Source: Verrucomicrobiaceae bacterium
Lineage (GTDB): Bacteria; Verrucomicrobiota; Verrucomicrobiia; Verrucomicrobiales; Verrucomicrobiaceae
Reading direction: 5' to 3'
Length of the DNA: 64,000 bases
Assembly (NCBI GenBank): GCA_024232965.1
Contig: JACKQF010000001.1
Span: 186,001-250,000, forward strand
Shown here: positions 15,884 through 24,942 of the stretch, one piece after another
Layout: every line of letters starts with the position of its first letter
Position numbering within the stretch: the first letter of the stretch is position 1
The notes under the pieces: model-generated
What the model was told of the DNA's origin: nothing
What the model saw: the letters and a program-made list of their open reading frames with translations, nothing else
The model's database searches: none
Position numbers and translations under genes: made by a program

Positions 15884-17979
15884 CGTTGCCCCCCCTGTTT
15901 ACCGTTTGGGTTTTGATTGTAGACGCGGTCCACTTCCGGGAAGGTGCGTCCAGAGTGCATGGCGTCCAGGGTCTCCTGCTTTGCTGCTTCATCGATCCAG
16001 AGCACATGATTTTGAAAGGGGTCTTGGCTGACGGAGACGTTGAAGTTCGGGGGCCATTTGATCCAGCGCCACGAGGCCGTCCAGTAGAAGTTCTGTTCAA
16101 AACCCGGCACCCACACGGCTTCATCGTGAATGATTTGGTCTGCGGCAAAGGACGCGACACGGAATTCTTCGACGTTGGTTGCCGAACGTTCGGCATCGCA
16201 ATACTTGTCCATCTCTGCGTTCTTCATGCTGAAGAAATTGTTGGTGTTGCGCAGGATCGTTTTCCCGTCTGCTTGGTAGGCGTTGGAGCTGTGGCAGAAC
16301 TGAAAGTGATCGGGGAAGGGGGGGCTCGATCCCCATCCAGCCTGGAAGATTTGATGGTCCTTTTGGCTGGCTTTTTGAAATCCTGCGGATCCGTCCATTG
16401 CTTCCAACTTGATCTCGATCCCGCACTTCAGTGCTTCTTCGCGGATGCGCTGCATGTACTTGTCAGTGAGCGGACTCTTGCGATGCGTGATGGTCACACT
16501 CAATCTGTCTCCGGCCGCGTTTTTGAGCACGCCATCGCGGTCTGGAAGAGTGTAGCCTGCCTTGGCGAAGGATTCGCGAGCTTTGGTTGGTGAGTATTCG
16601 CGTGCCTTGATTGGGGGATCGCCGAGGAGCGGATAGCCTTCGGAAAAGGCGTTCAACCGACGGAAGTCTCCGCGCAGATCAAAGTCGATGACCTTCTGGT
16701 AGTTCGTTGCATAACAGATGCCGATGCGGACATCGCGATCGTCGAGCGGTGGCTTGGCTGTATTGAGGTATAGCCCGATCATGGCGGAGGGCCATTGGTT
16801 GAAAAACTTAGATTTCTCAATGTATCCATCGTGCACCTGCGGGATTTCCAGGCGCTCGTACCAATGTTCCGGTTGGCTGATGTAGTAGGCATCAAGGGTG
16901 CCCTGGAAGAAGAGCTCTAGCGCCTTGTCTGGCAGGCGGACAACGCGATAGACTAGATAGTCGGGGTTGAAGCGATACTTGTAGTATTTGCGATCCTTTG
17001 CCCACCAGTCTTTGACGCGAGCCAGCGTGATGCTGCGTCCGAACTTGATCTCACCATCCTGGATCACATAGGCGCCAGCGATTGGCCGCGGGCGCCACTG
17101 GTAGCGCTGTTCGAAGTCGGGGCCGAACTCACTGTAAAAATGCCTGGGCATGGGAGACATGCTGACCCAGTAGGGCGCCAGGACTTTAGGCTCCGCCAGG
17201 GTGATGGAAAACGTGCGTGCGTCAAAACGGGTGATGTTGGTGTATTGAGTCGCATACCATTCGTTGCCAAACGGGTTTTGCGAATACGCCGAAAGCTGCA
17301 TGTAGAACGTATTGAAAAAGTCATCCGTCTCCACCGGCACGCCGTCAGAGTAAGTCGCGTCTGAGTCGATGCGGAAGTAAACGGTCCGTCTGTCCGCAGA
17401 CTCCGCCCATTGACTGGCGATGCCGGGAATAACGTTGCCCGTCTCTGGGTGCAGATTGACGAGGCTCATCTCAACGTCGTCGTAGTGGTAGCCACGGAAG
17501 GCGTTGTTGGCGTTCTCACCCATCATTCGCACAGTGGGGGGGAATGAGGGCATCCAGTAGGTAAAGGTGCCGCCTTTCTGGGCCTTGGGGTCGCCGACCT
17601 CTGGCTCATTCAGGCCGTCCTGCCATTGCAGGTCTTTGGGCAGATCTTCCAGCTTTGCAAAAGTAAAAAACTCCGGCGCTTTCAGGCGTTCCTGAGTGGT
17701 GGTCAGTTGCTTTTCCAGTTCCTGCTTCTTTGCTGCATCGGCTTCTTTGGCGATTTCCTGTGGCAGTAACTTGAGCTGTGCGTTGAGCTCTTCGGCGACC
17801 TTCTTGTTGTAGAATCCCCAAAATGCATCGCGCTCCTTGGTGCCGTCGTAGGGCGCAAAATTGGCTGCCCATGCAGAGATCTGAAACGCAAAAAGCACCA
17901 GCGCCATCAAGGGCAGAATAGGGGAGGTTGGGTGCCTCTCCTTTTCGCTGATGGTCATTACCTTTTGGGTTTTCATCAT
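15880..17979 (-). CDS. Extracellular solute-binding protein family 5, YejA-like
   Basis: A 699-aa periplasmic peptide-binding protein of the Yej/microcin C type. There is a signal sequence (hydrophobic to about residue 38, ending SAWAANF), then an Lys/Glu-rich helical stretch (about 45-100) not usual for YejA. The SBP_bac_5 fold follows, with GGTFTYWMPSFPP at the start of the mature domain, TYSDGVPVETDDF, the family motif ARVKDWWAKD, and the LYLNTAKPPLDDRDVR segment. It overlaps both flanking genes by four bases. The probable substrate is peptide or modified peptide; the actual ligand is unknown. Confidence 0.9.
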   Translation of the reverse strand: MMKTQKVMTISEKERHPTSPILPLMALVLFAFQISAWAANFAPYDGTKERDAFWGFYNKKVAEELNAQLKLLPQEIAKEADAAKKQELEKQLTTTQERLKAPEFFTFAKLEDLPKDLQWQDGLNEPEVGDPKAQKGGTFTYWMPSFPPTVRMMGENANNAFRGYHYDDVEMSLVNLHPETGNVIPGIASQWAESADRRTVYFRIDSDATYSDGVPVETDDFFNTFYMQLSAYSQNPFGNEWYATQYTNITRFDARTFSITLAEPKVLAPYWVSMSPMPRHFYSEFGPDFEQRYQWRPRPIAGAYVIQDGEIKFGRSITLARVKDWWAKDRKYYKYRFNPDYLVYRVVRLPDKALELFFQGTLDAYYISQPEHWYERLEIPQVHDGYIEKSKFFNQWPSAMIGLYLNTAKPPLDDRDVRIGICYATNYQKVIDFDLRGDFRRLNAFSEGYPLLGDPPIKAREYSPTKARESFAKAGYTLPDRDGVLKNAAGDRLSVTITHRKSPLTDKYMQRIREEALKCGIEIKLEAMDGSAGFQKASQKDHQIFQAGWGSSPPFPDHFQFCHSSNAYQADGKTILRNTNNFFSMKNAEMDKYCDAERSATNVEEFRVASFAADQIIHDEAVWVPGFEQNFYWTASWRWIKWPPNFNVSVSQDPFQNHVLWIDEAAKQETLDAMHSGRTFPEVDRVYNQNPNGKQGGQR

Positions 17980-19523
17980 TGATACGTGGAGAATTTTTTC
18001 GGATCAAAGGCCTCGCGCAAGGCTTCGCCGACAAAGGTCACGAGCAGGAGGATCACGACCATGATCGTGAACATGGATAGCGTGATCCAGCGGGCAGAGA
18101 GGTGGTTGAGTCCATCGTCAAAAAGAGTGCCCCACTGTGGATAGGTCTCAGGTAGGCCAAAACCGATAAACGCCAGCGCTGTCAGCGATGAGATGATGCC
18201 CACCACGCTGAAGGGGATCAGGGTGACGAGCGTGGCCAGGAGATTGGGCACGATGTATCGGGTCACGATGCGCCAGGTGCTGGCCCCCTGTAGGCGAGCG
18301 GCGGAAATGTAGTCGCGCTCCTTCTCCTTGTAGGTTTGGGCACGGAGTGCGTAGGTCAGTCCGGTCCAGGAAAAAACACAGATCACACCTAGTAGGAGTG
18401 GCAAGTTCATGTTGGCAACCCCGACGATACCCACCACGATCATCACGATGTAGAGGAAGGGGAGTTCTTCGAGGATCTCAATGATGCGCTGAAAGATCAT
18501 ATCAAACCAGCCGCCAAAGTAGCCCATCAACGTGCCGATAAGAATCCCAACGCCATACGTGACCAGCAGATAGACAAAGATGGCCTTCAGGTTCAACTGC
18601 CAGCCGCCGTAGATCTGCGCCAGCACATCCCAGCCACGACTATCCGTGCCGAGGTAATGGCGCGCACTCCACATCGGTGGGATTGGCGGATAGACGGTGA
18701 CGGTGAAGTCTCCGGCGTTGGCCTTGGTGAATTCGTCTGGCTTCATTTCCCCAGTGAATTCTTCGTCCGTTTTTTCGCCCTTCGAATAGTTAGCGCGCAC
18801 CGCTAGGCCGCCGTTCGGCGCGTACCCCAGCCACTCGCCATCGGGCAGGCCACGGCGCAGGCGCATGTCGGTGTGCTTCGTTTTTTGCAGACCATGGTAA
18901 TAGCGAGCGGCCCTTCCGGAGAAGGGGTGATCATCGCCTTCCACAAAGTAGAGCCCGTCGCGCAATTGCAGTTGTTTGGTTTGCAGATCATCGGAATCCA
19001 GCACCGAGGCCCAGGGAACCAGGGGCATGAGGACAAAGCCCTTGAGCTCCCCCGACTCCATTTTTCGCTTCAGCAGCCGGTAGTCGGTTTCTGATTCTTC
19101 GCTGCCAAAAAACGTTTTTTGCGGGTAGTGCTGTTTGACGAAGGCGGGGAAGAACCAATTGCCGTCATGCTTCACCACCAGAGCTCGACGACCTACTAAC
19201 GCCTGATCCAGAAGGGCAATGACGGCGAGGAAAAGAATTATCAATAGAGAGATCCAGCCACGGCGGATGCTGCGGAATCGCTTGAAGCGCTGGAGCGTGA
19301 TCGGAGTCCAGTGGATCGTCTTGGGCAGAAAGAGCAGGCCTGCGATTCCAGCCAGGATGAGGGCGACACTGGTGATCCATCCCCAGTTCCAGTCCATGCC
19401 CCAGAGCTCGCTTTTGCCGAGACTGAAAAACCAAGAGATCGACGGCAGGTCCAGTTCTGCCAGCTCTCCGAGGATCGAGAGGCTGCCGATGACGATGGCT
19501 GTGATGGAGCACTTTCGAATCAT
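17976..19523 (-). CDS. ABC permease, YejE/OppC-like, with YwqK/MORN-like periplasmic insert
   Basis: 515 aa, long for this family (about 300-340). There are two extra N-terminal hydrophobic segments (to about residue 70) and TM1 of the permease at about 90-108. A 200-residue periplasmic insert follows, and then the five-helix binding-protein-dependent transport domain with the EAA-like loop (ARLQGASTWRIVTRYIVPN). The insert begins LVVKHDGNWFFPAF and FGSEESETDYR, resembling YejE. Residues about 185-250 then read like two MORN_2/YwqK units (PFSGRAARYYHG; LPDGEWLGYAPNGG; NYSKGEK). GTDSRGWDVLAQ marks the start of the conserved core. It overlaps the SBP gene by four bases. Confidence 0.9.
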   Translation of the reverse strand: MIRKCSITAIVIGSLSILGELAELDLPSISWFFSLGKSELWGMDWNWGWITSVALILAGIAGLLFLPKTIHWTPITLQRFKRFRSIRRGWISLLIILFLAVIALLDQALVGRRALVVKHDGNWFFPAFVKQHYPQKTFFGSEESETDYRLLKRKMESGELKGFVLMPLVPWASVLDSDDLQTKQLQLRDGLYFVEGDDHPFSGRAARYYHGLQKTKHTDMRLRRGLPDGEWLGYAPNGGLAVRANYSKGEKTDEEFTGEMKPDEFTKANAGDFTVTVYPPIPPMWSARHYLGTDSRGWDVLAQIYGGWQLNLKAIFVYLLVTYGVGILIGTLMGYFGGWFDMIFQRIIEILEELPFLYIVMIVVGIVGVANMNLPLLLGVICVFSWTGLTYALRAQTYKEKERDYISAARLQGASTWRIVTRYIVPNLLATLVTLIPFSVVGIISSLTALAFIGFGLPETYPQWGTLFDDGLNHLSARWITLSMFTIMVVILLLVTFVGEALREAFDPKKFSTYQ

Positions 19524-19529
19524 AGCGCG

Positions 19530-20819
19530 CTACTCAAAACGGATCCTCGGGTCAAGTTTTGCGGTAATGAGGTCGGACACAATGTTGCCCAGCATCAGCA
19601 GCAGTCCACCTACCGCTACGGTCGCCATGACGATGGAGTCATCACGCTCGATCAGCGCATTGAACCCCATCAACCCGAAGCCATCGATATCAAAAATGCG
19701 CTCGATTAGGAAGCTGCCGCCCACGATGATCGTCAGCGCCTGCCCCATGGTGGCTGCCGCTGGGATGAAGGCATTGCGCAGGGCATGGCCAAAGACGGCG
19801 CGATTGAACGTCAGTCCCTTTGCTACAGCCGTGCGCACGTAGTCAGAGGCTAGCTGGTCCATCAGGTTGTTTTTGACCAGCATCGTCAGCGAGGCAAAGC
19901 TGCCAACCATATAGCAGATCAGGGGGAGGACGGAGTGGTGCGACAGGTCCTTGATTTTGCCCCAAAGATTCAGGTCACCAAAATTCGGACTGACGAAGCC
20001 TTCCAGCGGAAACCAGCCCAACTTCGCTGCCAAATAAACCACCAGGATCACCCCCAACACATAGCCGGGGATTGCGTATCCGATAAAGATGATGACGGAG
20101 GAGACGTTATCGACGGCGGTGCGGTGTTTGATGGCCTTCAGCACACCCAACGGGATGCAGATGCTGTAAATCAAAATCAGCGAGACCACGCCGTAGAAGA
20201 TGGAGATTGGGAAGCGCCGCTTCATCATGTCCCACACGGGCTCACTGTAGCGCACGGACTCGCCCAAATCGCCCTGGAGTAGTCCAGCAAACTTTGGCTG
20301 ATAAAGGATCGCGACGGGAGCCAGTGGCTTTTCGAGTTCCTCGCCCTTGTGACGTTTTTTCCATCTCTCAGTCAGTTCGTCGGAGGAAACGTAGCGGAGC
20401 CGCCAGGCGCTCAGGTCATGTTCTTTCGGTGCTTGCATCGCCAACTTGTTGTCAGCCTCAAGCGTCACTTTGACTACATCCGCCGTGCCTGGAATTTTGA
20501 CTTCCGTGTCCTTGGCGTCGCCCACAAATTCAGAGCGGGATCGATTTGTTTCCTTCGGCACTAGCCCGAGCCATGCTGCGTAGGCGACCAGGAAGGGCTT
20601 ATCGTGGCCGAACTGTTCTTCAAGCTTCAGTTCCTGGCTGGGGGTGAGGCCGGACCCTTGGCGGTTGTTAGCGCGAGCCCCTCCGCCGCTACGGGCCTCC
20701 ATGAGTGTCGTCTCAAGTCGTCCGCCTGGAGTGAACTGGACCAGGGCAAATACCGCCAAAGTCATGCCGATGAAGGTCGGCGGAATGAGCAGAAGGCGGC
20801 GGATGAAGTAGGCTCCCAT
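19530..20819 (-). CDS. ABC permease, YejB/OppB-like
   Basis: The 429-aa first permease and first gene of the operon, starting MGAYFIRRLLLIPPTFIGMT with FTPGGRLE, typical of YejB/DppB. An enlarged periplasmic region (about residues 60-180, including EFVGDAKDTEVKIPGTADVV) precedes the conserved LLQGDLGESVRYSEPVWDMM and the five-helix transport domain with HALRNAFIPAAATMGQ as the EAA loop. Six bases separate it from the next permease. It should form a heterodimeric channel with the YejE-like subunit. Promoter elements upstream (20820-20930) are not evident. Confidence 0.92.
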   Translation of the reverse strand: MGAYFIRRLLLIPPTFIGMTLAVFALVQFTPGGRLETTLMEARSGGGARANNRQGSGLTPSQELKLEEQFGHDKPFLVAYAAWLGLVPKETNRSRSEFVGDAKDTEVKIPGTADVVKVTLEADNKLAMQAPKEHDLSAWRLRYVSSDELTERWKKRHKGEELEKPLAPVAILYQPKFAGLLQGDLGESVRYSEPVWDMMKRRFPISIFYGVVSLILIYSICIPLGVLKAIKHRTAVDNVSSVIIFIGYAIPGYVLGVILVVYLAAKLGWFPLEGFVSPNFGDLNLWGKIKDLSHHSVLPLICYMVGSFASLTMLVKNNLMDQLASDYVRTAVAKGLTFNRAVFGHALRNAFIPAAATMGQALTIIVGGSFLIERIFDIDGFGLMGFNALIERDDSIVMATVAVGGLLLMLGNIVSDLITAKLDPRIRFE

Positions 20820-20935
20820 GATTAGCGTGAGACGTTACTCTCTCTGCTGAGAACGAAAGGCACAAGCATTTAATGCATGGCAAGAAGAGGTGCGAAGAAA
20901 TTTCGTCACCGTCGCCACCTCTCCAACAGTGGAGG
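20820..20935. other. Short spacer between YejB-like gene and tRNA-Tyr
   Basis: Nothing coding is seen. The stretch 20916-20940 (CACCTCTCCAACAGTGGAGGTG) holds an imperfect inverted repeat immediately downstream of the tRNA on the minus strand. It could help to end the tRNA transcript, but no T-run follows on that strand. Confidence 0.3.
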
Positions 20936-21021
20936 TGGTGGGCAGGGCTGGATTCGAACCAGCGTAGGCGTAAGCCAGCAGATTTACAGTCTGCCCCCTT
21001 TGACCGCTCGGGTACCTACCC
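20936..21021 (-). tRNA. tRNA-Tyr (anticodon GTA), CCA encoded
   Basis: On the minus strand the 5' acceptor strand GGGTAGG pairs with CCTGCCC near the 3' end (one G-U), followed by discriminator A and an encoded CCA (20936-20938). The anticodon arm reads GCAGA-CTGTAAA-TCTGC, giving anticodon GTA. A long type II variable arm (GGCTTACGCC region) and the T arm GCTGG-TTCGAAT-CCAGC are present, as expected for bacterial tRNA-Tyr. No tRNA-derived integration (repeat of the 3' end) is seen next to it. Confidence 0.95.
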
Positions 21022-21183
21022 ATATCCATCAGTTTCCTGAATTGTGGGACGCGAAGTAAAGCGTAACGGAATCCCTTTGCAAGGGCGAATTGAACTTTTG
21101 CAAAATTCGGGAATTTGGGCGTGCCGTTTAGCCTCGCGTAACACAGGGGTCGCACATCCGATTCTCAATTTGACTTGAGGCGA

Positions 21184-21816
21184 TCACGATGGATCAGCGG
21201 GAGAGTGGTAGTGCCAGCGGATGATCAGGGCTGACAATGTGCTGCCGACGAGGTTGGAAACGAGATCCCAGCCGGTGTTTTCATAGCCGCCGACGTTGGT
21301 GTTGGGAATGGTTAGCACGGCGATGAACTCGACCACCTCGTTCAGTGCTCCGAAGCCCATACCCATGGCGGCGCAGAGGGTGAGGAGGCCAAGTGTCGGA
21401 CGGACTGGTGTCCCGTCAGGTTGACGCAGTGAGTTGCGGAGAACGTGCCAGCATAGCCAAGTGGTGACAGCGAAGCCGTAGGCGTGCACGACCTGATCGT
21501 ATTTGAGCTTTTGTGGGATGAGCCAGAGGCTGTAAAGCACCGCTTGATCGCCCTGGTAAGGCCACCCTGAGGGCAAGGGGCAAAGGCCGCCTGCCATGTG
21601 CAGCAGTCCCCACAGCGAGAAAGCCCAGAGCAAGCTAGATGTCAGATGAGCCCGGCGGTGTACCACTGTCATGATGGCAATGAGGATTAACATCACCACG
21701 ATGTAAAAATTGAACTCTTTGTTGCCCGTGATTTGCGAGAAAACCGTCGCAGCGGCAAGATACGTTCCATTGAAGGCCAGGAGAGGAAGTAGAGCGGGGT
21801 GGGCGGGCGCATTCAT
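21184..21816 (-). CDS. DUF2238/YjdF-like membrane protein
   Basis: A 210-aa polytopic membrane protein with about six hydrophobic segments. Conserved acidic/His positions inside or next to membrane segments match the DUF2238 pattern: LHMAGGLCPLP, YDQVVHAYGFA, GFGALNEVVEF, and NTGWDLVSNLVG near the end. Function in the family is not established. It stands alone on the minus strand, 160 bp before the tRNA gene; the 21022-21183 spacer shows no gene. Confidence 0.8.
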   Translation of the reverse strand: MNAPAHPALLPLLAFNGTYLAAATVFSQITGNKEFNFYIVVMLILIAIMTVVHRRAHLTSSLLWAFSLWGLLHMAGGLCPLPSGWPYQGDQAVLYSLWLIPQKLKYDQVVHAYGFAVTTWLCWHVLRNSLRQPDGTPVRPTLGLLTLCAAMGMGFGALNEVVEFIAVLTIPNTNVGGYENTGWDLVSNLVGSTLSALIIRWHYHSPADPS

Positions 21817-21828
21817 TGGATCAAAGTT

Positions 21829-22041
21829 TTACCTGAGATGAGATTTGCCTGCAAGTAGCCTATCGCGGTCCGATGGCAGTGCTTTTTGCCAGGGCTCGGC
21901 AGATTCCTTCGAAGGTATTGGGTGGTGTGGGGAGCGAGCGTGGATAGAGTCACTTAATAACTCTGTCAAAATCGGCTCTGTTTCCAGCCGAAGAAGACGA
22001 TTCAGAGATCTGCGGGACTCCTTGTTTCCGTTGGAATTCAT
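21829..22041 (-). CDS. Possible small protein, unknown
   Basis: A 70-aa frame beginning MNSNGNKESRRSLNRLLRLE, with a helical, Leu- and Glu-rich first half and a His/Pro/Ser-containing second half. It ends 12 bases before the start of the DUF2238 gene on the same strand. Codon use includes several rare-looking choices (TTA, ATA, AGG), so it may be spurious. No domain is recognised. Confidence 0.25.
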   Translation of the reverse strand: MNSNGNKESRRSLNRLLRLETEPILTELLSDSIHARSPHHPIPSKESAEPWQKALPSDRDRLLAGKSHLR

Positions 22042-22092
22042 AAACCATCCCAACTCTAGATTTGGTGCGCGAGATCGTGGCTTCGTCAAAGC

Positions 22093-23766
22093 CTATTCCC
22101 GGTCGCTACCGTGACGAGTCGATCCTCCCTTCGAAGAGTGGTTGCCGCTTGTTTTCCCGATAGACGATGGGGCTGAGGGTTTTTTGAACGCAGGTTTGGG
22201 TGCCTGTGGTTGAGGCCTTGATGGGGCGGGACGTGACTGTGGTGCTTCGGGTCGGGTCTTCCCTTTCATTGATGGCCCTTTCGTTGATGGCGCTGGCATG
22301 TGCGGCGATGCCTTTGGAGGAGATACTTTGTGGGGTGTGACCTTGGGTGGTGCTATCTTCGGAGGCGAGACCCTGTGAGGTGTTACCTTTGGGGGTGTCA
22401 CCTTGGATGGTTCGGGGCGTCTTGTTGGTTCAGAGCGCTTGGGCGGGGAAGGAGGACGTTGTGATGGCGCGGTGGGTGGTTTGATCGAGGGTTTTACGTC
22501 AGGGCGATGAACCATTCTTGGCGATTCGGGCTTTGTGGCAGGCATCGGGTGGGTGCTGGGACGGGCAGGACCTTTGTGCGGTTCATCGATTCGCTGGGGC
22601 CTTGAAGATGAGGCTTTTGAAGAGCCCTCCTTCCGCTCAATCGGCTTTGGGGGAGTTGAGACGGTAGGCCTCGCTTGCGCCGGATGGAATGTCGGAGTCC
22701 GAGGGCTGAGTGGGATCGTCCCGGCTCGGCTGGACCGGGAATCTGCTGGTTGTCGATCGCGTGCAGACGATTCTGCCCGCTGCCTCATTTCTGCGAGCGC
22801 GGCGGGCACCAATCCGCCGTCACGATGCACCACATGTCTGGCGGGTGTGTTTTCGGGTGTAAGCCCTCTGACTTCGGCGTGCATACGTTCCTGAATGTGC
22901 CTCTGCTCCTCGGGCAGTGCGGAGTGGCGCCAGCCGTGGGTGACCTGTGCCTGGGGGATGTGTCTTGAGGCGGATCTGCCCAGGCTTGGGCCGGCGGAGC
23001 GGTTCGCGGCGTTAAAGCGTGGACGCATCGCGATGTAGGCGTCTCCGTTGACTCTGGACCGCTGAAACGTTGAATGATCCTCGATGCGGTAGCGTGGAAT
23101 GGGGCGCGCGCTGCGTTGCTCCACGTAGGTCAGGACCGGTCCACCATTAAAGATGCGATTCTCAGACGGCAGGTAGTTGATGTTTGTGATGTTGGTGGTG
23201 TTGATGATGACCGTCGTATTTCGATCTCGTGAAATCACCACGTTGCGGAGGTTGCGCTCGCCAAAATCGCGGGTGTGGCAAAAGTGGTAGTAGGCTGGGC
23301 CAATATCGTATCGCACATCGGCCCATACGCTGATGCCCGTCGCAGGTTGCCAGAGAGCTTCTGGCGGCAATGGCGCCCAGCCCACGTATTCATCGTTGGC
23401 GCGCCATGACACCCATGCGGGTGCCCATTCATATCCTGGCACCCAGCACCACCCGTAACCATCCACGGCAGTCCAGCGGCCATAGTGGTAGGTGACGTCA
23501 GCCCAAGGTTCATCGCTGATCCAGGTCCAACCATCGTCCGTGTACGCCCAGTAGCCGTCCAGATATGGCGACCAAGTTTCATCGACGGCGAGTGGATGCC
23601 ACGCGGGGCCGTAGTCATCGATGGTGACCCACTCGCCATAGGGAGCCAGGGAGTCCTGAAACCAGGAGAAAGAGACCTGAAGTTCTGCCCTTGTCTGGGA
23701 AGCTCCCAGTGAGATGACGACCAGCCAAGTGAGCAGCATCGCTGAGAAAAAGCGTTTGGTTTTCAT
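22093..23766 (-). CDS. Exported DUF6600-type protein with Pro/Lys-rich repeat tail
   Basis: 557 aa. The signal peptide is MKTKRFFSAMLLTWLVVISL, cut near TRA. The N-terminal 170 residues are rich in Trp, Tyr, Gly and Pro (LAPYGEWVTIDDYG, WVPGYEWAPAWVSWR, VGWAPLPPEALW), the hallmark of DUF6600-type proteins common in Verrucomicrobia and Myxococcus. The middle is Arg/Ser-rich. The C-terminal 200 residues are low-complexity Pro/Lys/Ser with a repeated PPKVTPHKVS-like unit. It is probably a surface or periplasmic protein that contacts cell-wall polymers or nucleic acids; function unknown. ATG at 23766 is chosen because it begins the signal peptide. Confidence 0.8.
   Translation of the reverse strand: MKTKRFFSAMLLTWLVVISLGASQTRAELQVSFSWFQDSLAPYGEWVTIDDYGPAWHPLAVDETWSPYLDGYWAYTDDGWTWISDEPWADVTYHYGRWTAVDGYGWCWVPGYEWAPAWVSWRANDEYVGWAPLPPEALWQPATGISVWADVRYDIGPAYYHFCHTRDFGERNLRNVVISRDRNTTVIINTTNITNINYLPSENRIFNGGPVLTYVEQRSARPIPRYRIEDHSTFQRSRVNGDAYIAMRPRFNAANRSAGPSLGRSASRHIPQAQVTHGWRHSALPEEQRHIQERMHAEVRGLTPENTPARHVVHRDGGLVPAALAEMRQRAESSARDRQPADSRSSRAGTIPLSPRTPTFHPAQARPTVSTPPKPIERKEGSSKASSSRPQRIDEPHKGPARPSTHPMPATKPESPRMVHRPDVKPSIKPPTAPSQRPPSPPKRSEPTRRPEPSKVTPPKVTPHRVSPPKIAPPKVTPHKVSPPKASPHMPAPSTKGPSMKGKTRPEAPQSRPAPSRPQPQAPKPAFKKPSAPSSIGKTSGNHSSKGGSTRHGSDRE
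22310..22410 (-). repeat. In-frame Pro/Lys repeat (PPKVTPH-type)
   Basis: Within the DUF6600-type gene the units PPKVTPHRVS, PPKIA, PPKVTPHKVS and PPKASPH follow each other, visible in DNA as repeated CACCTTGG/GGGGTGTGACC blocks. It is a coding low-complexity repeat, prone to length change, not an intergenic element. Confidence 0.7.
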
Positions 23767-24042
23767 TGTGTGTTTTCGGTGAAGGTTGGTTGTGGAGGAT
23801 TGGACCCCCGTCCTGCTTCGTTTATTCATGCACCTGTTGTGCCAGCGCTCCGCATCCCCTGCCAGCCCCGGTGGCTGCTTGCACGGGGAGGAATTGGCGG
23901 GAGGTTCAGCTCGGACGCTTCCCGATGCATTTTGCACTCAGTCAGCCGCGCGTCTGGCAGATTGCACGCTTCACGGCAGCGATCTGACGTGGGACGACTG
24001 TGCGAGCTTGCTTCCGTTTTGTAGAGCCGCTGTTGAGACGAA

Positions 24043-24651
24043 TCATCGATTGGCGTCTCCATCCGACTTTAGCTCCTGCATTCGAAGCTTCATGATCAGA
24101 TGGTGAGCTACACCGCTCGGGCAGAAGGCTGCAAACGCTTCCAGGTTGTCGGCGGTCTCTTTGAAGTTGCGGGCCTGTTCTCGAAGGCTGGTCAGAAGTC
24201 GTTGGTTGGACTCTTCGTCATCATGGTCCCGAGGGTGTAGAACAATGCCCAAGTCGGATGTCGTGCCGCCCCAGCAAGGTGCCAGAAAGTAATCGCCTTC
24301 GTAGGGCTCACTAAGTCCGGCAAACAGAATCAATTTTTCGCCTACAATGCGCTTCCTGAAATCGCCCGACTCGATAAATCGAACATCATGAAGTCTCTTG
24401 GTAAAACGGTCCGCAACATGAATGCTCTCATCAATGCGCAAGCGGACGGTCCAATACGGGCTTTCATACTTTTGACCCTCGGTGCTCTGCACTACGGAGC
24501 AGAGCAAGGTGATGTCAGCAAGGCCTGGCTTCAGGACGGGATGATACCACGTCATCACGTCGAGTCTCTCCGTCCGTTCACTGGCATCTCCGGCTTGAAT
24601 GGAGTGTGCAACCATCACGAGAATCGCAAAGTTGGTGATAAGGTGGCGCAT
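24043..24651 (-). CDS. Exported protein of unknown function
   Basis: 202 aa with a short signal peptide (MRHLITNFAILVMVAHSIQA). The mature part has a beta-rich stretch (DITLLCSVVQSTEG, SPYWTVRLRIDES), a segment EKLILFAGLSEPYEGDYFLAPCWGG, and a helical Gln/Glu-rich end. The C-W-G-G segment resembles the end of a TIMP/netrin-like OB fold in which a small protein reports on a cost or response, but this is weak. Start at 24651 is chosen for the signal peptide; the open frame continues to 24876 without coding character. No operon partner. Confidence 0.6.
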   Translation of the reverse strand: MRHLITNFAILVMVAHSIQAGDASERTERLDVMTWYHPVLKPGLADITLLCSVVQSTEGQKYESPYWTVRLRIDESIHVADRFTKRLHDVRFIESGDFRKRIVGEKLILFAGLSEPYEGDYFLAPCWGGTTSDLGIVLHPRDHDDEESNQRLLTSLREQARNFKETADNLEAFAAFCPSGVAHHLIMKLRMQELKSDGDANR

Positions 24652-24878
24652 GGTTTTGGGGCGCTGTATTCGGGTTAGTCGCTCGACACAATATCGGTCT
24701 GGATGACTGCGCGGAGTCTGAGTTTGGGCGGATAGTGAGTCAAGGTCTTGTTGTTGGGGATCAGCCCACTCCGTTGCGTTCTGAACCTGTCCTACACAGA
24801 GAATCGAGCAGCGTGGTTTGTAATCTGCACAATCCGGCGGCACGCTTGGTGTTTTGCGCTCATTTGGGTGTTGCAAGA

Positions 24879-24907
24879 TTGCCTGGGGTTCGGCGTTTTG
24901 CTATATT
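24879..24907 (+). promoter_or_regulatory. Candidate sigma70-type promoter for the DUF1501 gene
   Basis: TTGCCT at 24879-24884 and TATATT at 24902-24907 are 17 bases apart, and the gene starts 35 bases further on at 24943. The -10 box is one base from consensus; the -35 box matches in its first three bases only. No operator-like repeat overlaps it. Confidence 0.4.
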
Positions 24908-24942
24908 GCGCTTCGATTGTTCAACTCTAACTACGATTTGTT

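Noticed and set aside
22310..22410. Possible CRISPR-like array
   Set aside because: The repeats are in-frame PPKVTPH codons of a Pro-rich protein with no spacers of constant length and no cas genes.
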